The notes under the pieces were generated by a model that saw only the letters and a list, made by a program, of their open reading frames with translations, ran no database searches and was not told the DNA's origin. Source: Planctomycetota bacterium (lineage in GTDB: Bacteria > Planctomycetota > Planctomycetia > Planctomycetales > Planctomycetaceae). From it: a stretch of DNA of 63,278 nucleotides. Positions 56,878-63,278 of the stretch are shown here, piece after piece. Position numbers and translations under genes: made by a program. The stretch spans positions 1 to 63,278 of the forward strand of contig QQVO01000074.1 in NCBI GenBank assembly GCA_003388505.1, read 5' to 3'. The first letter of the stretch is position 1, and each line of letters opens with the position of its first letter.

Positions 56878-57312
56878 TCACTGTGGTGAAAGGTCAGCAA
56901 TCTCCTCTTCCGTGAGAATTCGTGTGCGTCTGGCAAGTTTCTGCGCCTTGTTGTTCGGGTATGCAAGACCTCCCGAAGCCGTGATGCTGCAATGTCCGGG
57001 GTCGCGATCCGTCTGTGTAAATGCGATTTCGAGGCCGAGCATCCTGACATCAGATACGAGAAATCGGCAGACGTACCAACCTTCCGGATCAATCCCGTCA
57101 TTCCAAAGATCATCGAGAAGGAATTGGGGAGAAACAAACTTCAGCCGGGAACAGGAGAGGTGCTGTTCATCCTGCCGAGTCGACATGACTGCACTCGTGG
57201 CACGGAATCCGTCGTCGCCGCGTTCGCAGATTGTCCGGAAATGATCGGCAGAAGGCGGCACACGTCGGAGCAGCACTTCGGAATTGTCGATTCCCTCGCC
57301 GGTGGAATTCAT
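56878..57312 (-). CDS. Hypothetical protein, third gene of TIGR04255 operon
   Basis: A 144 aa soluble protein beginning M-N-S-T-G-E-G-I-D-N. Its body (R-R-V-P-P-S-A-D-H-F-R-T; S-R-L-K-F-V-S-P-Q-F-L-L-D-D; F-T-Q-T-D-R-D-P-G-H-C-S-I) is alpha/beta and does not match a family I know. The C-terminus is Lys/Arg-rich. It lies 10 bases from the preceding gene, in the same orientation, so it belongs to the operon with the TIGR04255 protein. Confidence 0.55.
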   Translation of the reverse strand: MNSTGEGIDNSEVLLRRVPPSADHFRTICERGDDGFRATSAVMSTRQDEQHLSCSRLKFVSPQFLLDDLWNDGIDPEGWYVCRFLVSDVRMLGLEIAFTQTDRDPGHCSITASGGLAYPNNKAQKLARRTRILTEEEIADLSPQ

Positions 57313-57322
57313 TCACCATCCG

Positions 57323-57799
57323 TTACCACTTGGTCAGCAGGTGCGCGATCAGATTTGGGTCAGTCGTTTCGCCTTCGCAGTCCTGACTCGGTTGACGCTC
57401 GTCGAGGTATGAATACCGCAGACTGCCATCAGGCAGGATTTCCAGATCCAACTCGCGTGAATGCTCCCGCCACTCCCACGACAAGGCGACATTCCCGGCT
57501 GGCGATGCGGCAATACGAGGGCAGTCGATTCCGGTCACCTGGGCAAACATACGAACGAGTAGTTTCGCAACTTCGATCGACTCGGCCACAACCGGATTCG
57601 CACCATAGCTGTCCCAGTTGTGATTCAACTTGCCAAGCCGCTCGATGCCGTCCAGAGAGCCCTCAGACCAGTCGGCCGGCTGATCGCGACGCGCAAAGAC
57701 GACGTAGAGACCGTCACCTGTTTCGCCGGCTCGGGTATCCAATCCTGTGGACTGTGAGAATGCATTCGCTGTCTCGGAAGCAGATGTCGTGTCTTTCAT
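57323..57799 (-). CDS. Hypothetical protein, second gene of TIGR04255 operon
   Basis: A 158 aa soluble protein; ATG 57799 overlaps the upstream stop codon (ATGA), showing translational coupling. Features are H-N-W-D-S-Y-G-A-N-P-V followed by a helix, then G-N-V-A-L-S-W-E-W and L-D-L-E-I-L-P-D-G-S-L-R-Y-S-Y. The L-x-x-N-W-D-S-Y-G-A-x-P pattern recurs in proteins of unknown function beside defence or toxin-like genes; I cannot name the family. It is probably a partner of the TIGR04255 protein. Confidence 0.55.
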   Translation of the reverse strand: MKDTTSASETANAFSQSTGLDTRAGETGDGLYVVFARRDQPADWSEGSLDGIERLGKLNHNWDSYGANPVVAESIEVAKLLVRMFAQVTGIDCPRIAASPAGNVALSWEWREHSRELDLEILPDGSLRYSYLDERQPSQDCEGETTDPNLIAHLLTKW

Positions 57800-58593
57800 G
57801 ATTCCTGTCCCCAACGCTCGTGTCGAATGTGCTCTTCCGTCAGACTTACGAAACTCTTGACGACCCAGAGATGGGCAAGATCCAGATTCTCCTGAAGGTC
57901 ATCTCCGTGGTTATGGATCACTCTCGCGGTGATTTTCAACAAAATGAAGTCGTCATTCGCGACACTGGCTTCGGCGTACAGGCGGCCCTTCTGGTCGCCG
58001 ATGGTGAATACACGGTTGAGGGCGACGATTTCCGGTGGTTGAGGCAGCCAACCATCGGATGACTTCCAGTCGATGCCCGTGAAGATGGTTGCGATACAAT
58101 CGGTCGGAGTTTCGCCCTCGTCCGGACGAATGTGATTGACGTAGGTTACCTCACAAAGATTTGGCTTCACTTCACCGAGTTCGTGCGTGGCAGCGAAATT
58201 GCAGAACTGCTCGAATTCCTTGAAGAGATGGGGTCGATTGGACTCATACCGGGGATACTCCTTCCCCTCCACACGGCACCAGTTGAATGCGAATCGATCT
58301 GGCTGCAACTGCAACATCATACTTCCGCCGGCTGGTTCTCTGAACCAGACTCGGACTGGTCCGCCAGTCGCCGGTCCAATTCGGAGAGCTGGCATTCGCG
58401 GAATGCGCGGGAAGGCTTCAATGACAGGCTCAAGCCGTGGACGTTCCTCGACAACGGGAAAACGGTCTTTGATCGTCTCGTGGTACGTCCCGAAATGCGT
58501 TGTTCGAAAGTTTGGGAGTTCATCGAACTGGATCGACAGCACAGTTTCGACAACTGGCGGATTCCGGAAGGATGGACCCGTGTGCGTGATCAT
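57796..58593 (-). CDS. TIGR04255 family protein
   Basis: A 265 aa protein with the family start: F-R-N-P-P-V-V-E-T-V-L-S-I-Q-F, G-T-Y-H-E-T-I-K-D-R-F-P, then Q-L-Q-P-D-R-F-A-F-N-W and Y-P-R-Y-E. Members of this sporadically distributed family occur in mobile and accessory regions with one or two small unknown genes, as here. The molecular function is not established. First gene of a three-gene minus-strand operon, placed between the type III system and a helicase. Confidence 0.75.
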   Translation of the reverse strand: MITHTGPSFRNPPVVETVLSIQFDELPNFRTTHFGTYHETIKDRFPVVEERPRLEPVIEAFPRIPRMPALRIGPATGGPVRVWFREPAGGSMMLQLQPDRFAFNWCRVEGKEYPRYESNRPHLFKEFEQFCNFAATHELGEVKPNLCEVTYVNHIRPDEGETPTDCIATIFTGIDWKSSDGWLPQPPEIVALNRVFTIGDQKGRLYAEASVANDDFILLKITARVIHNHGDDLQENLDLAHLWVVKSFVSLTEEHIRHERWGQES

Positions 58594-58752
58594 TTAGCGT
58601 GGGTATGCCAGGTGGTGCCTTTGTCCATTTTACTGGATTGGACTCTATTCTTGCTCGTAGAATCGGTCAACGTGGACGGTAAAGTCAATCATCATCGACA
58701 GTTTTGTCCATTTGGCCGTCGTTCGCCGCAACGCGGGACCCGCTGATTGCCG

Positions 58753-60828
58753 ATGAACTTCCGCATCTCCGATACATTCACCGACAGTCTGTCCAAGCTG
58801 ACGGGCCAGGAGCAGAAGGCCGTAAAGACAACGGCCTTTGATCTGCAACTGAATCCGGCCAGTCCGGGGATGCAATTCCATCGTATCGATCGCTCGCGGG
58901 ATGCAAACTTCTGGTCGATCCGCGTCAGCGGCGACATCCGGCTGATCGTGCACAAGACCAGCGACAGCCTGCTGCTCTGCTACGTCGACCACCACGATGA
59001 CGCCTACGACTGGGCCGAACGGCGGAAGATCGAACGTCATCCGAGGACAGGCGCTGCTCAACTCGTTGAAGTCCGGGAGACCGTGAAGGAGATCACGATT
59101 CCGCGCTATGTCGAAATCGAGCAACCCGCCCCGCCCGAGCCGCGGCTGTTTGAAAACCTGTCCGAAGAGGAATTACTCAACTACGGCGTGCCCGATCAAT
59201 GGCTCGACGACGTCCGCGTGGCAACCGAGGACTCTTTGTTCGAGTTGGCTGACCATCTTCCCCGTGAGGCGGCCGAGGCGCTGCTGGAACTGGCAACGGG
59301 CGGGTCGCCGCAGGTGCCCGCAGTCGTGCCGGCGGAGTCCGATCCGTTCGCCCATCCGGATGCGCTGTCGCGATTCCGGGTAATGACCAGCGTCGAGGAG
59401 TTTCAGCAGGCGCTCGACTATCCGTGGGAGAAGTGGACGGTCTTCCTGCATCCGTCGCAGCGGAGCGTCGTTGAACGCCATTTCAATGGCCCGGCCCGTG
59501 TTTCCGGTTCTGCCGGGACCGGCAAAACGATCGTCGCTCTGCACCGGGCAGTGTACCTGGCCCGGCAGTGCACCGACGCATCCGTTCTGCTGACCACGTT
59601 TTCGGAGACGCTGGCGAAGTCTCTCCAGCGCAAGCTCGATCGGCTCGTCGGCAACCACCCGGAATTGGCCCAGCGGATTCACGTTCATTCCATCACGGAC
59701 GTCGGCGGGACGCTGTACGAGAACCTCGTAGGCGCGCTCGACTTGGCGACCGAAGACACGATTCGGGAACTGCTGATCTACGCTTCCGGCGAGGCCGGCC
59801 CTCACAAGTTCTCGGATCGGTTCCTGTGGACGGAATGGTCCGATGTCGTCGATGCGTGGCAGCTACGAACCTGGGACGAATACCGCGACGTCGCGCGGCT
59901 GGGACGAAAGACCCGCCTCGGCGAAAAGCAGCGCGACGTTCTCTGGTCAATCTTCAGCCGCGTACTTGAAGAACTTGAGCGCCACAGCCTGCTGACGATG
60001 CCGGCGGTCTTCCGCCGCGTCGCCAAGCAGCTTGCGAGCGAAAGCCGGCCGCCGTTCGACTTCGCTGTCATTGACGAATCGCAGGATCTGAGCGTTCCCG
60101 AGTTGCGGTTTCTCGCCGCCCTTGGGGCGTCGTGTCCCAACGGGCTGTTTTTCGCCGGCGACCTCGGCCAGCGGATCTTTCAGACGCCGTTCTCGTGGAA
60201 ATCACTGGGCGTCGACGTCCGTGGACGCTCGCATACCCTGCGCGTCAACTACCGCACGTCGCACCAGATCCGTAGCCAGGCCGACCGGCTGCTCCCGCCG
60301 GAACTCTCGGACGTCGACGAGAACATCGAATCGCGTCGCGGCACGGTCTCGGTGTTCAACGGCCCCGGCCCGGTCATCGAAGTGTTCGACGACCCCGACG
60401 CTGAATCCACTGCCGTCGGTCGCTGGATTGCCGACCGACTCCGGGAAAACCTCCAGCCGCACGAGATCGCCATCTTCGTCCGCTCCTCGGCCGAATTGCC
60501 CCGTGCCCACGCCGCCGTCGATGCGGCGAATGCACCTGCCATCGAACTGGACGAGAACGTCGAAACAAGAGACGGAAATGTCTCGCTCAGTACGATGCAC
60601 CTGGCGAAGGGCCTCGAATTCCGGGCTGTCGCCGTGATGGCCTGCGACGACGAAGTGATCCCGTCACAGCAGAGGATCGAAACCGTCACGGACGATTCCG
60701 ACCTGGAAGAGGTCTACAACACGGAACGCCACCTGCTCTACGTCGCCTGCACCCGCGCCCGTGACCATCTTCTCGTCACCGGCGTCGACCCGGCCTCGGA
60801 GTTTCTGGATGATCTACGGGATCGCTGA
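58753..60828 (+). CDS. UvrD/Rep-like helicase with N-terminal RelE-like domain
   Basis: A 691 aa protein from ATG 58753. Residues 1-95 resemble RelE/ParE-type toxins (F-T-D-S-L-S-K-L-T-G-Q-E-Q-K; S-I-R-V-S-G-D-I-R-L-I-V-H; Y-V-D-H-H-D-D-A-Y-D-W-A). The rest is a superfamily 1 helicase: S-A-G-T-G-K-T (about 252), V-I-D-E-S-Q-D (about 439), and a C-terminal T-M-H-L-A-K-G-L-E-F plus L-Y-V-A-C-T-R-A-R. The RelE fold at this position is common in one family of bacterial helicases and may bind RNA or DNA rather than act as a toxin. It is the last gene of the island. Confidence 0.8.
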   Translation: MNFRISDTFTDSLSKLTGQEQKAVKTTAFDLQLNPASPGMQFHRIDRSRDANFWSIRVSGDIRLIVHKTSDSLLLCYVDHHDDAYDWAERRKIERHPRTGAAQLVEVRETVKEITIPRYVEIEQPAPPEPRLFENLSEEELLNYGVPDQWLDDVRVATEDSLFELADHLPREAAEALLELATGGSPQVPAVVPAESDPFAHPDALSRFRVMTSVEEFQQALDYPWEKWTVFLHPSQRSVVERHFNGPARVSGSAGTGKTIVALHRAVYLARQCTDASVLLTTFSETLAKSLQRKLDRLVGNHPELAQRIHVHSITDVGGTLYENLVGALDLATEDTIRELLIYASGEAGPHKFSDRFLWTEWSDVVDAWQLRTWDEYRDVARLGRKTRLGEKQRDVLWSIFSRVLEELERHSLLTMPAVFRRVAKQLASESRPPFDFAVIDESQDLSVPELRFLAALGASCPNGLFFAGDLGQRIFQTPFSWKSLGVDVRGRSHTLRVNYRTSHQIRSQADRLLPPELSDVDENIESRRGTVSVFNGPGPVIEVFDDPDAESTAVGRWIADRLRENLQPHEIAIFVRSSAELPRAHAAVDAANAPAIELDENVETRDGNVSLSTMHLAKGLEFRAVAVMACDDEVIPSQQRIETVTDDSDLEEVYNTERHLLYVACTRARDHLLVTGVDPASEFLDDLRDR

Positions 60829-61139
60829 TCACAGGACGCGAAGTACGCTGCGGCCAAAGCGGCAATCAGTCTTTACCTGCCAAGCTGCACTGCGGGCTCG
60901 CCAGAGATCAACGGGCGCCGTTGGATGGGCAAATCGAAGGTGGAGAACTCGATCCGGACGAGACCCCGGAGTCCATGAGGGGTGCCGCCGTTGGTTGCGA
61001 CGGCAGCCCGATGATTTATCATCAACCGGCCGGGAGTTGGTCGACGGACTGACGTATCGAACCTGGCAACGCGACTGCTCTTCTCCGTTCAGGCGGCGCG
61101 TTGCCGGTGTTCGACCCGCCTTTGAACGGAGTCGAAATC
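60829..61139. other. Intergenic region, no gene seen
   Basis: About 310 bases between a helicase gene and a DNA-binding-type gene. No frame is convincing. A GGAG is placed correctly for the downstream gene's ATG at 61140. Confidence 0.4.
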
Positions 61140-62600
61140 ATGCAAGGCATGAGTGTTCGTCAGGCGGCGGTCTATTGTGGAGTTGTGGAACGTACAATCC
61201 GTGGTTGGCGTCGATGGTGCCGATGGCTTGGTCGGCCGCTCCGGAGTTGGCCGGTGACCAAGGTTGGGTCCAACGAGCCTGTAGAATGCTCCGTCGCTGA
61301 TCTTGATGAGGTGAACGCCAAGCGTCGGGGAGACCTGCCGATCGGAAAGAGTGAAGGACTACTCACAGCAGCGGAAGCTGAGGATGAGTTGCAGATTCCA
61401 AAACGTCTGGTCCGTCAATGGGTTCGACGTGGATGTCCTGCTCTGAACTGGCCGCCTCCGAAGCCCCCGAAACGTTGGGGATGTGGCCCGGTTCCGGTCG
61501 AGCGCGACGGCAAGACCCTGAAACTAAAACCCGCTTGTGTTGGAAGTCGGGCATTCGGGACGCACATCACAGGCGCGGCGCTCTTCCGCCGAGACGTGCT
61601 ACAGAGAATAAAGGCCGCCTACGCACCTCCCGATCGTGCCGCAGCCGGGTACTGGCCAACCGCCGAAGAGGCATTCGAAATCTATGGTGTGCGCATCGAC
61701 GAGAAAAGCTGGACAGGGGGTTGCGTCTGGCTGGGTGGCAAATCTCTGCGATGGCGAAACGGACGCAGGCCCCGTGCAAAAGGTTGGACGCTCTATCGAG
61801 TTGTTGAATACAACCCGATGCAATTGCGGGCGATTGCCGACGCGCAGGCAGAGGCGGAGAAGGCCGCGACCTGCGATCCGAATTACCTGACGGCTCGCGA
61901 GTTGGCAAAGCGGTTTGGCCGATCGAAACGCAGAATTGAGGCTTGGTGCGAACGCAAATGGTCGGTGCTAAGTGGACGAAAGCCGCGGCGCAAAGAGGGC
62001 ATTCATACGCCCGGCTGGCGAGGGAAGTTTCCCCCGCCGCGGTTCCACCTGGATGACGTCGCCGCTGTGGCTGAATGGATCGAGGGAACCGAACCACTGC
62101 CGGATGGACAGACCACGATTGAAGCGTCCGCGCAGCAACACGGCATCCCCGGTGGGACAGTCCGCAAGCGAGTGAATGAGCACGCTCCGGGCTCCGGGAA
62201 ACCAGGGAAGCGACGCTACCGGAACGCCACAAGAAAGACGACGTTCTACCCGATTGAAGTTCTCGACGCCGCCATTCGAGGAGAGACGGTTCCGGTCAAG
62301 GCGCCTGGCCAGTCACAATCGCCGCCGCCGGCCAGCACGTCGACGATGCAGACGGTTGCACGCGAGACGAAACCTGAAGACGTCCCGTCGTCCCTTGACC
62401 CCAAGGTCTTCTATGCGCCGTCTGAGATTGCAAAGCACCTTGACCGGAGTGCGAACTCAATGAGTGTGACTCTCAGTCGCCTTCGCAAAAAACTGCGCGA
62501 TTCTGACTTCCGCGAAATCGCCAACGCAGGCCCGAGGACTGCAAAGTTCGTGTACCGCTGGGGCGCCGTGGAACCCCATCTACGGCGCGACGGGAGTTGA
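61140..62600 (+). CDS. Multi-helix-turn-helix protein of unknown role
   Basis: A 486 aa protein with GGAG before ATG 61140. Several MerR/Xis-like units can be seen: M-S-V-R-Q-A-A-V-Y-C-G-V-V-E-R-T-I-R-G-W (residues 4-23), L-L-T-A-A-E-A-E-D-E-L-Q-I-P-K-R-L-V-R-Q (76-95), L-T-A-R-E-L-A-K-R-F-G-R-S-K-R-R-I (about 250), S-A-Q-Q-H-G-I-P-G-G-T-V-R-K-R (about 335), and Y-A-P-S-E-I-A-K-H-L-D-R-S (about 430). No catalytic domain. Such stacked HTH units suggest a protein that reads a long DNA site, as replication or partition adaptors do. A strong terminator follows. Confidence 0.55.
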   Translation: MQGMSVRQAAVYCGVVERTIRGWRRWCRWLGRPLRSWPVTKVGSNEPVECSVADLDEVNAKRRGDLPIGKSEGLLTAAEAEDELQIPKRLVRQWVRRGCPALNWPPPKPPKRWGCGPVPVERDGKTLKLKPACVGSRAFGTHITGAALFRRDVLQRIKAAYAPPDRAAAGYWPTAEEAFEIYGVRIDEKSWTGGCVWLGGKSLRWRNGRRPRAKGWTLYRVVEYNPMQLRAIADAQAEAEKAATCDPNYLTARELAKRFGRSKRRIEAWCERKWSVLSGRKPRRKEGIHTPGWRGKFPPPRFHLDDVAAVAEWIEGTEPLPDGQTTIEASAQQHGIPGGTVRKRVNEHAPGSGKPGKRRYRNATRKTTFYPIEVLDAAIRGETVPVKAPGQSQSPPPASTSTMQTVARETKPEDVPSSLDPKVFYAPSEIAKHLDRSANSMSVTLSRLRKKLRDSDFREIANAGPRTAKFVYRWGAVEPHLRRDGS

Positions 62601-62605
62601 GCGTC

Positions 62606-62683
62606 TGTTGAGCATGGGATTTTTCTTGTGAGAAAACCGCTTGTTTCAAGCGGCTTTTTTCATTCCCCATGTTGAGCATGGGA
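62606..62683. repeat. 14-bp direct repeat flanking a terminator
   Basis: TGTTGAGCATGGGA occurs at 62606-62619 and 62670-62683, on either side of the terminator hairpin. Spacing is about 50 bases. It may be a binding site or a duplication. Confidence 0.5.
62633..62660 (+). terminator. Intrinsic terminator
   Basis: AAAACCGCTTG-TTTC-AAGCGG followed by CTTTTTT, a strong GC stem with a U-tract on the plus strand, 33 bases behind the stop codon of the HTH protein. Confidence 0.85.
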
Positions 62684-62728
62684 ATTCTTGCCACACAGAC
62701 CGTCTGCTGCCGGTCTATCGTCCGCCGC

Positions 62729-63196
62729 ATGAGCGGAGACGAACCCATCCTGTTCCCCGGGCGCTTCTGGGATGATCTCAATTTCCTCCGAGATCAGCAG
62801 CAGACGCCGGGCGGTCCGATCGCAAAGCTGATCCTGTTTCGCCTGTTGAGCAAGCTCGGCCCCAACGCGAAGGCGTCGACCTGGACAAAGACCGAAGCGG
62901 ACATGCGCCGCGGTTTGCTGATCTCGCGGTCGACGCTGTACGCGAAGCTGAAGACGCTCGCCAATGCCGGCTTGCTCTCCTACGAGCGCGACGGCAACCG
63001 CTTCCGCATCACGATCTGCCGAGCCAACTTCCGCGAGCCGGAGTTTCTCCCGTCCGATTCCCGGACGGGCCAGTCCGAAATCTGGACGGATGCGTCCGGG
63101 AAATGGACTGAGCCGTCCAGATCCCGGAATCACACCACTAGTAACAAAACAAGTAACACAAAACTTGTCTGGAGTTGGTCTGGACAACGTGGTTGA
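62729..63196 (+). CDS. Winged-helix DNA-binding protein
   Basis: A 155 aa protein; ATG 62729 starts M-S-G-D-E-P-I-L-F-P-G-R-F-W. Residues 30-95 have a winged-helix layout: I-A-K-L-I-L-F-R-L-L-S-K-L, M-R-R-G-L-L-I-S-R-S-T-L-Y-A-K-L-K-T-L (recognition helix), and Y-E-R-D-G-N-R-F-R-I-T-I (wing). The tail is Ser/Thr/Arg-rich and low in order. It may be a plasmid- or phage-type regulator or replication-associated protein; the family is not certain. Confidence 0.55.
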   Translation: MSGDEPILFPGRFWDDLNFLRDQQQTPGGPIAKLILFRLLSKLGPNAKASTWTKTEADMRRGLLISRSTLYAKLKTLANAGLLSYERDGNRFRITICRANFREPEFLPSDSRTGQSEIWTDASGKWTEPSRSRNHTTSNKTSNTKLVWSWSGQRG

Positions 63197-63203
63197 TTTT
63201 TGT

Positions 63204-63278
63204 ATGAAACGTTCTGGTTTCAGACGGCTGGGACGCCGGGATGGGTGCGAGATTGGATCTGACGTTGGGGCCGAATCT
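63204..63278 (+). CDS. Possible N-terminus of a gene running off the window
   Basis: An open frame from ATG (M-K-R-S-G-F-R-R-L-G-R-R) continues to the window end with no stop. It is too short to judge; no ribosome binding site is clear. Confidence 0.2.
   Translation, partial: MKRSGFRRLGRRDGCEIGSDVGAES

Noticed and set aside
55367-56881. Long open frame antisense to mod
   Set aside because: Shadow of the high-GC C-terminal part of mod; no motifs.
44050-60828. Prophage
   Set aside because: No capsid, tail, portal, terminase or lysis genes; only restriction, helicase and unknown genes.

Overview
The window looks like chromosomal DNA of a planctomycete of the Planctomycetaceae type. Characteristic genes are a DUF1549/DUF1553 cytochrome-like protein followed by a DUF1501 protein, a ThuA-like secreted protein, a twin-arginine Gfo/Idh/MocA oxidoreductase, a DUF4838 protein, large secreted pre-peptidase C-terminal (PPC) proteins, and many short palindromic intergenic repeats. 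GC is high over most of the window and visibly lower at about 29-34 kb and in part of a methyltransferase gene. I saw no tRNA, rRNA or CRISPR array.

Region 1 (1-10.7 kb) is an array of polymorphic-toxin cassettes. Each unit carries a piece of a shared carrier protein, usually without its own start codon, then a different C-terminal toxin domain, then a small probable immunity gene. Recognisable tips are an HExxH metallopeptidase-like domain, an AHH (HNH/Endo VII) nuclease paired with an Imm11/DUF1629 protein, an unassigned domain, and a Hint-linked PD-(D/E)xK-like nuclease paired with a TPR-like protein. The array is edged by two copies of a roughly 350 bp core segment, and an IS3-like element lies at the far left next to a 5'-truncated HEAT-repeat gene.

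Region 2 (10.8-28 kb) is mostly housekeeping and planctomycete-type secreted proteins: hisH, rplS, yraN, a Gfo/Idh/MocA protein, a ThuA-like protein, a prenyltransferase-fold protein, a YkgJ-like Cys-cluster protein, a DUF4838 protein, an STN-domain protein and the serine kinase PrkA. A Uma2-family gene at 27.4-28.0 kb is broken by one extra base.

Region 3 (28-34 kb) is AT-richer and looks acquired. It holds a dead fragment of an IntI-type tyrosine recombinase and a minus-strand set (winged-helix-like protein, DUF218-like protein, GT-B glycosyltransferase) divergent from a SorC-like regulator, with a palindrome between them. Region 4 (34-42.5 kb) is the secreted PPC / DUF1549-1553 / DUF1501 cluster plus a glycoside-hydrolase-like protein.

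Region 5 (43-61 kb) is a defence island. A minus-strand operon of three overlapping genes (unknown 489 aa protein, two-site PLD-family nuclease, SNF2/RapA-like helicase) is divergent from a complete type III-like restriction-modification pair (Res and Mod). Beside it are a three-gene operon with a TIGR04255 protein and a UvrD-like helicase with an N-terminal RelE-like domain. The helicase plus PLD pair recalls DISARM and NgoAVII, but DrmA and DrmB are absent and the Mod/Res partners differ, so this is the best candidate for an undescribed system. Region 6 (61-63 kb) has a protein with several predicted DNA-binding helix-turn-helix units, a strong intrinsic terminator and a winged-helix protein.
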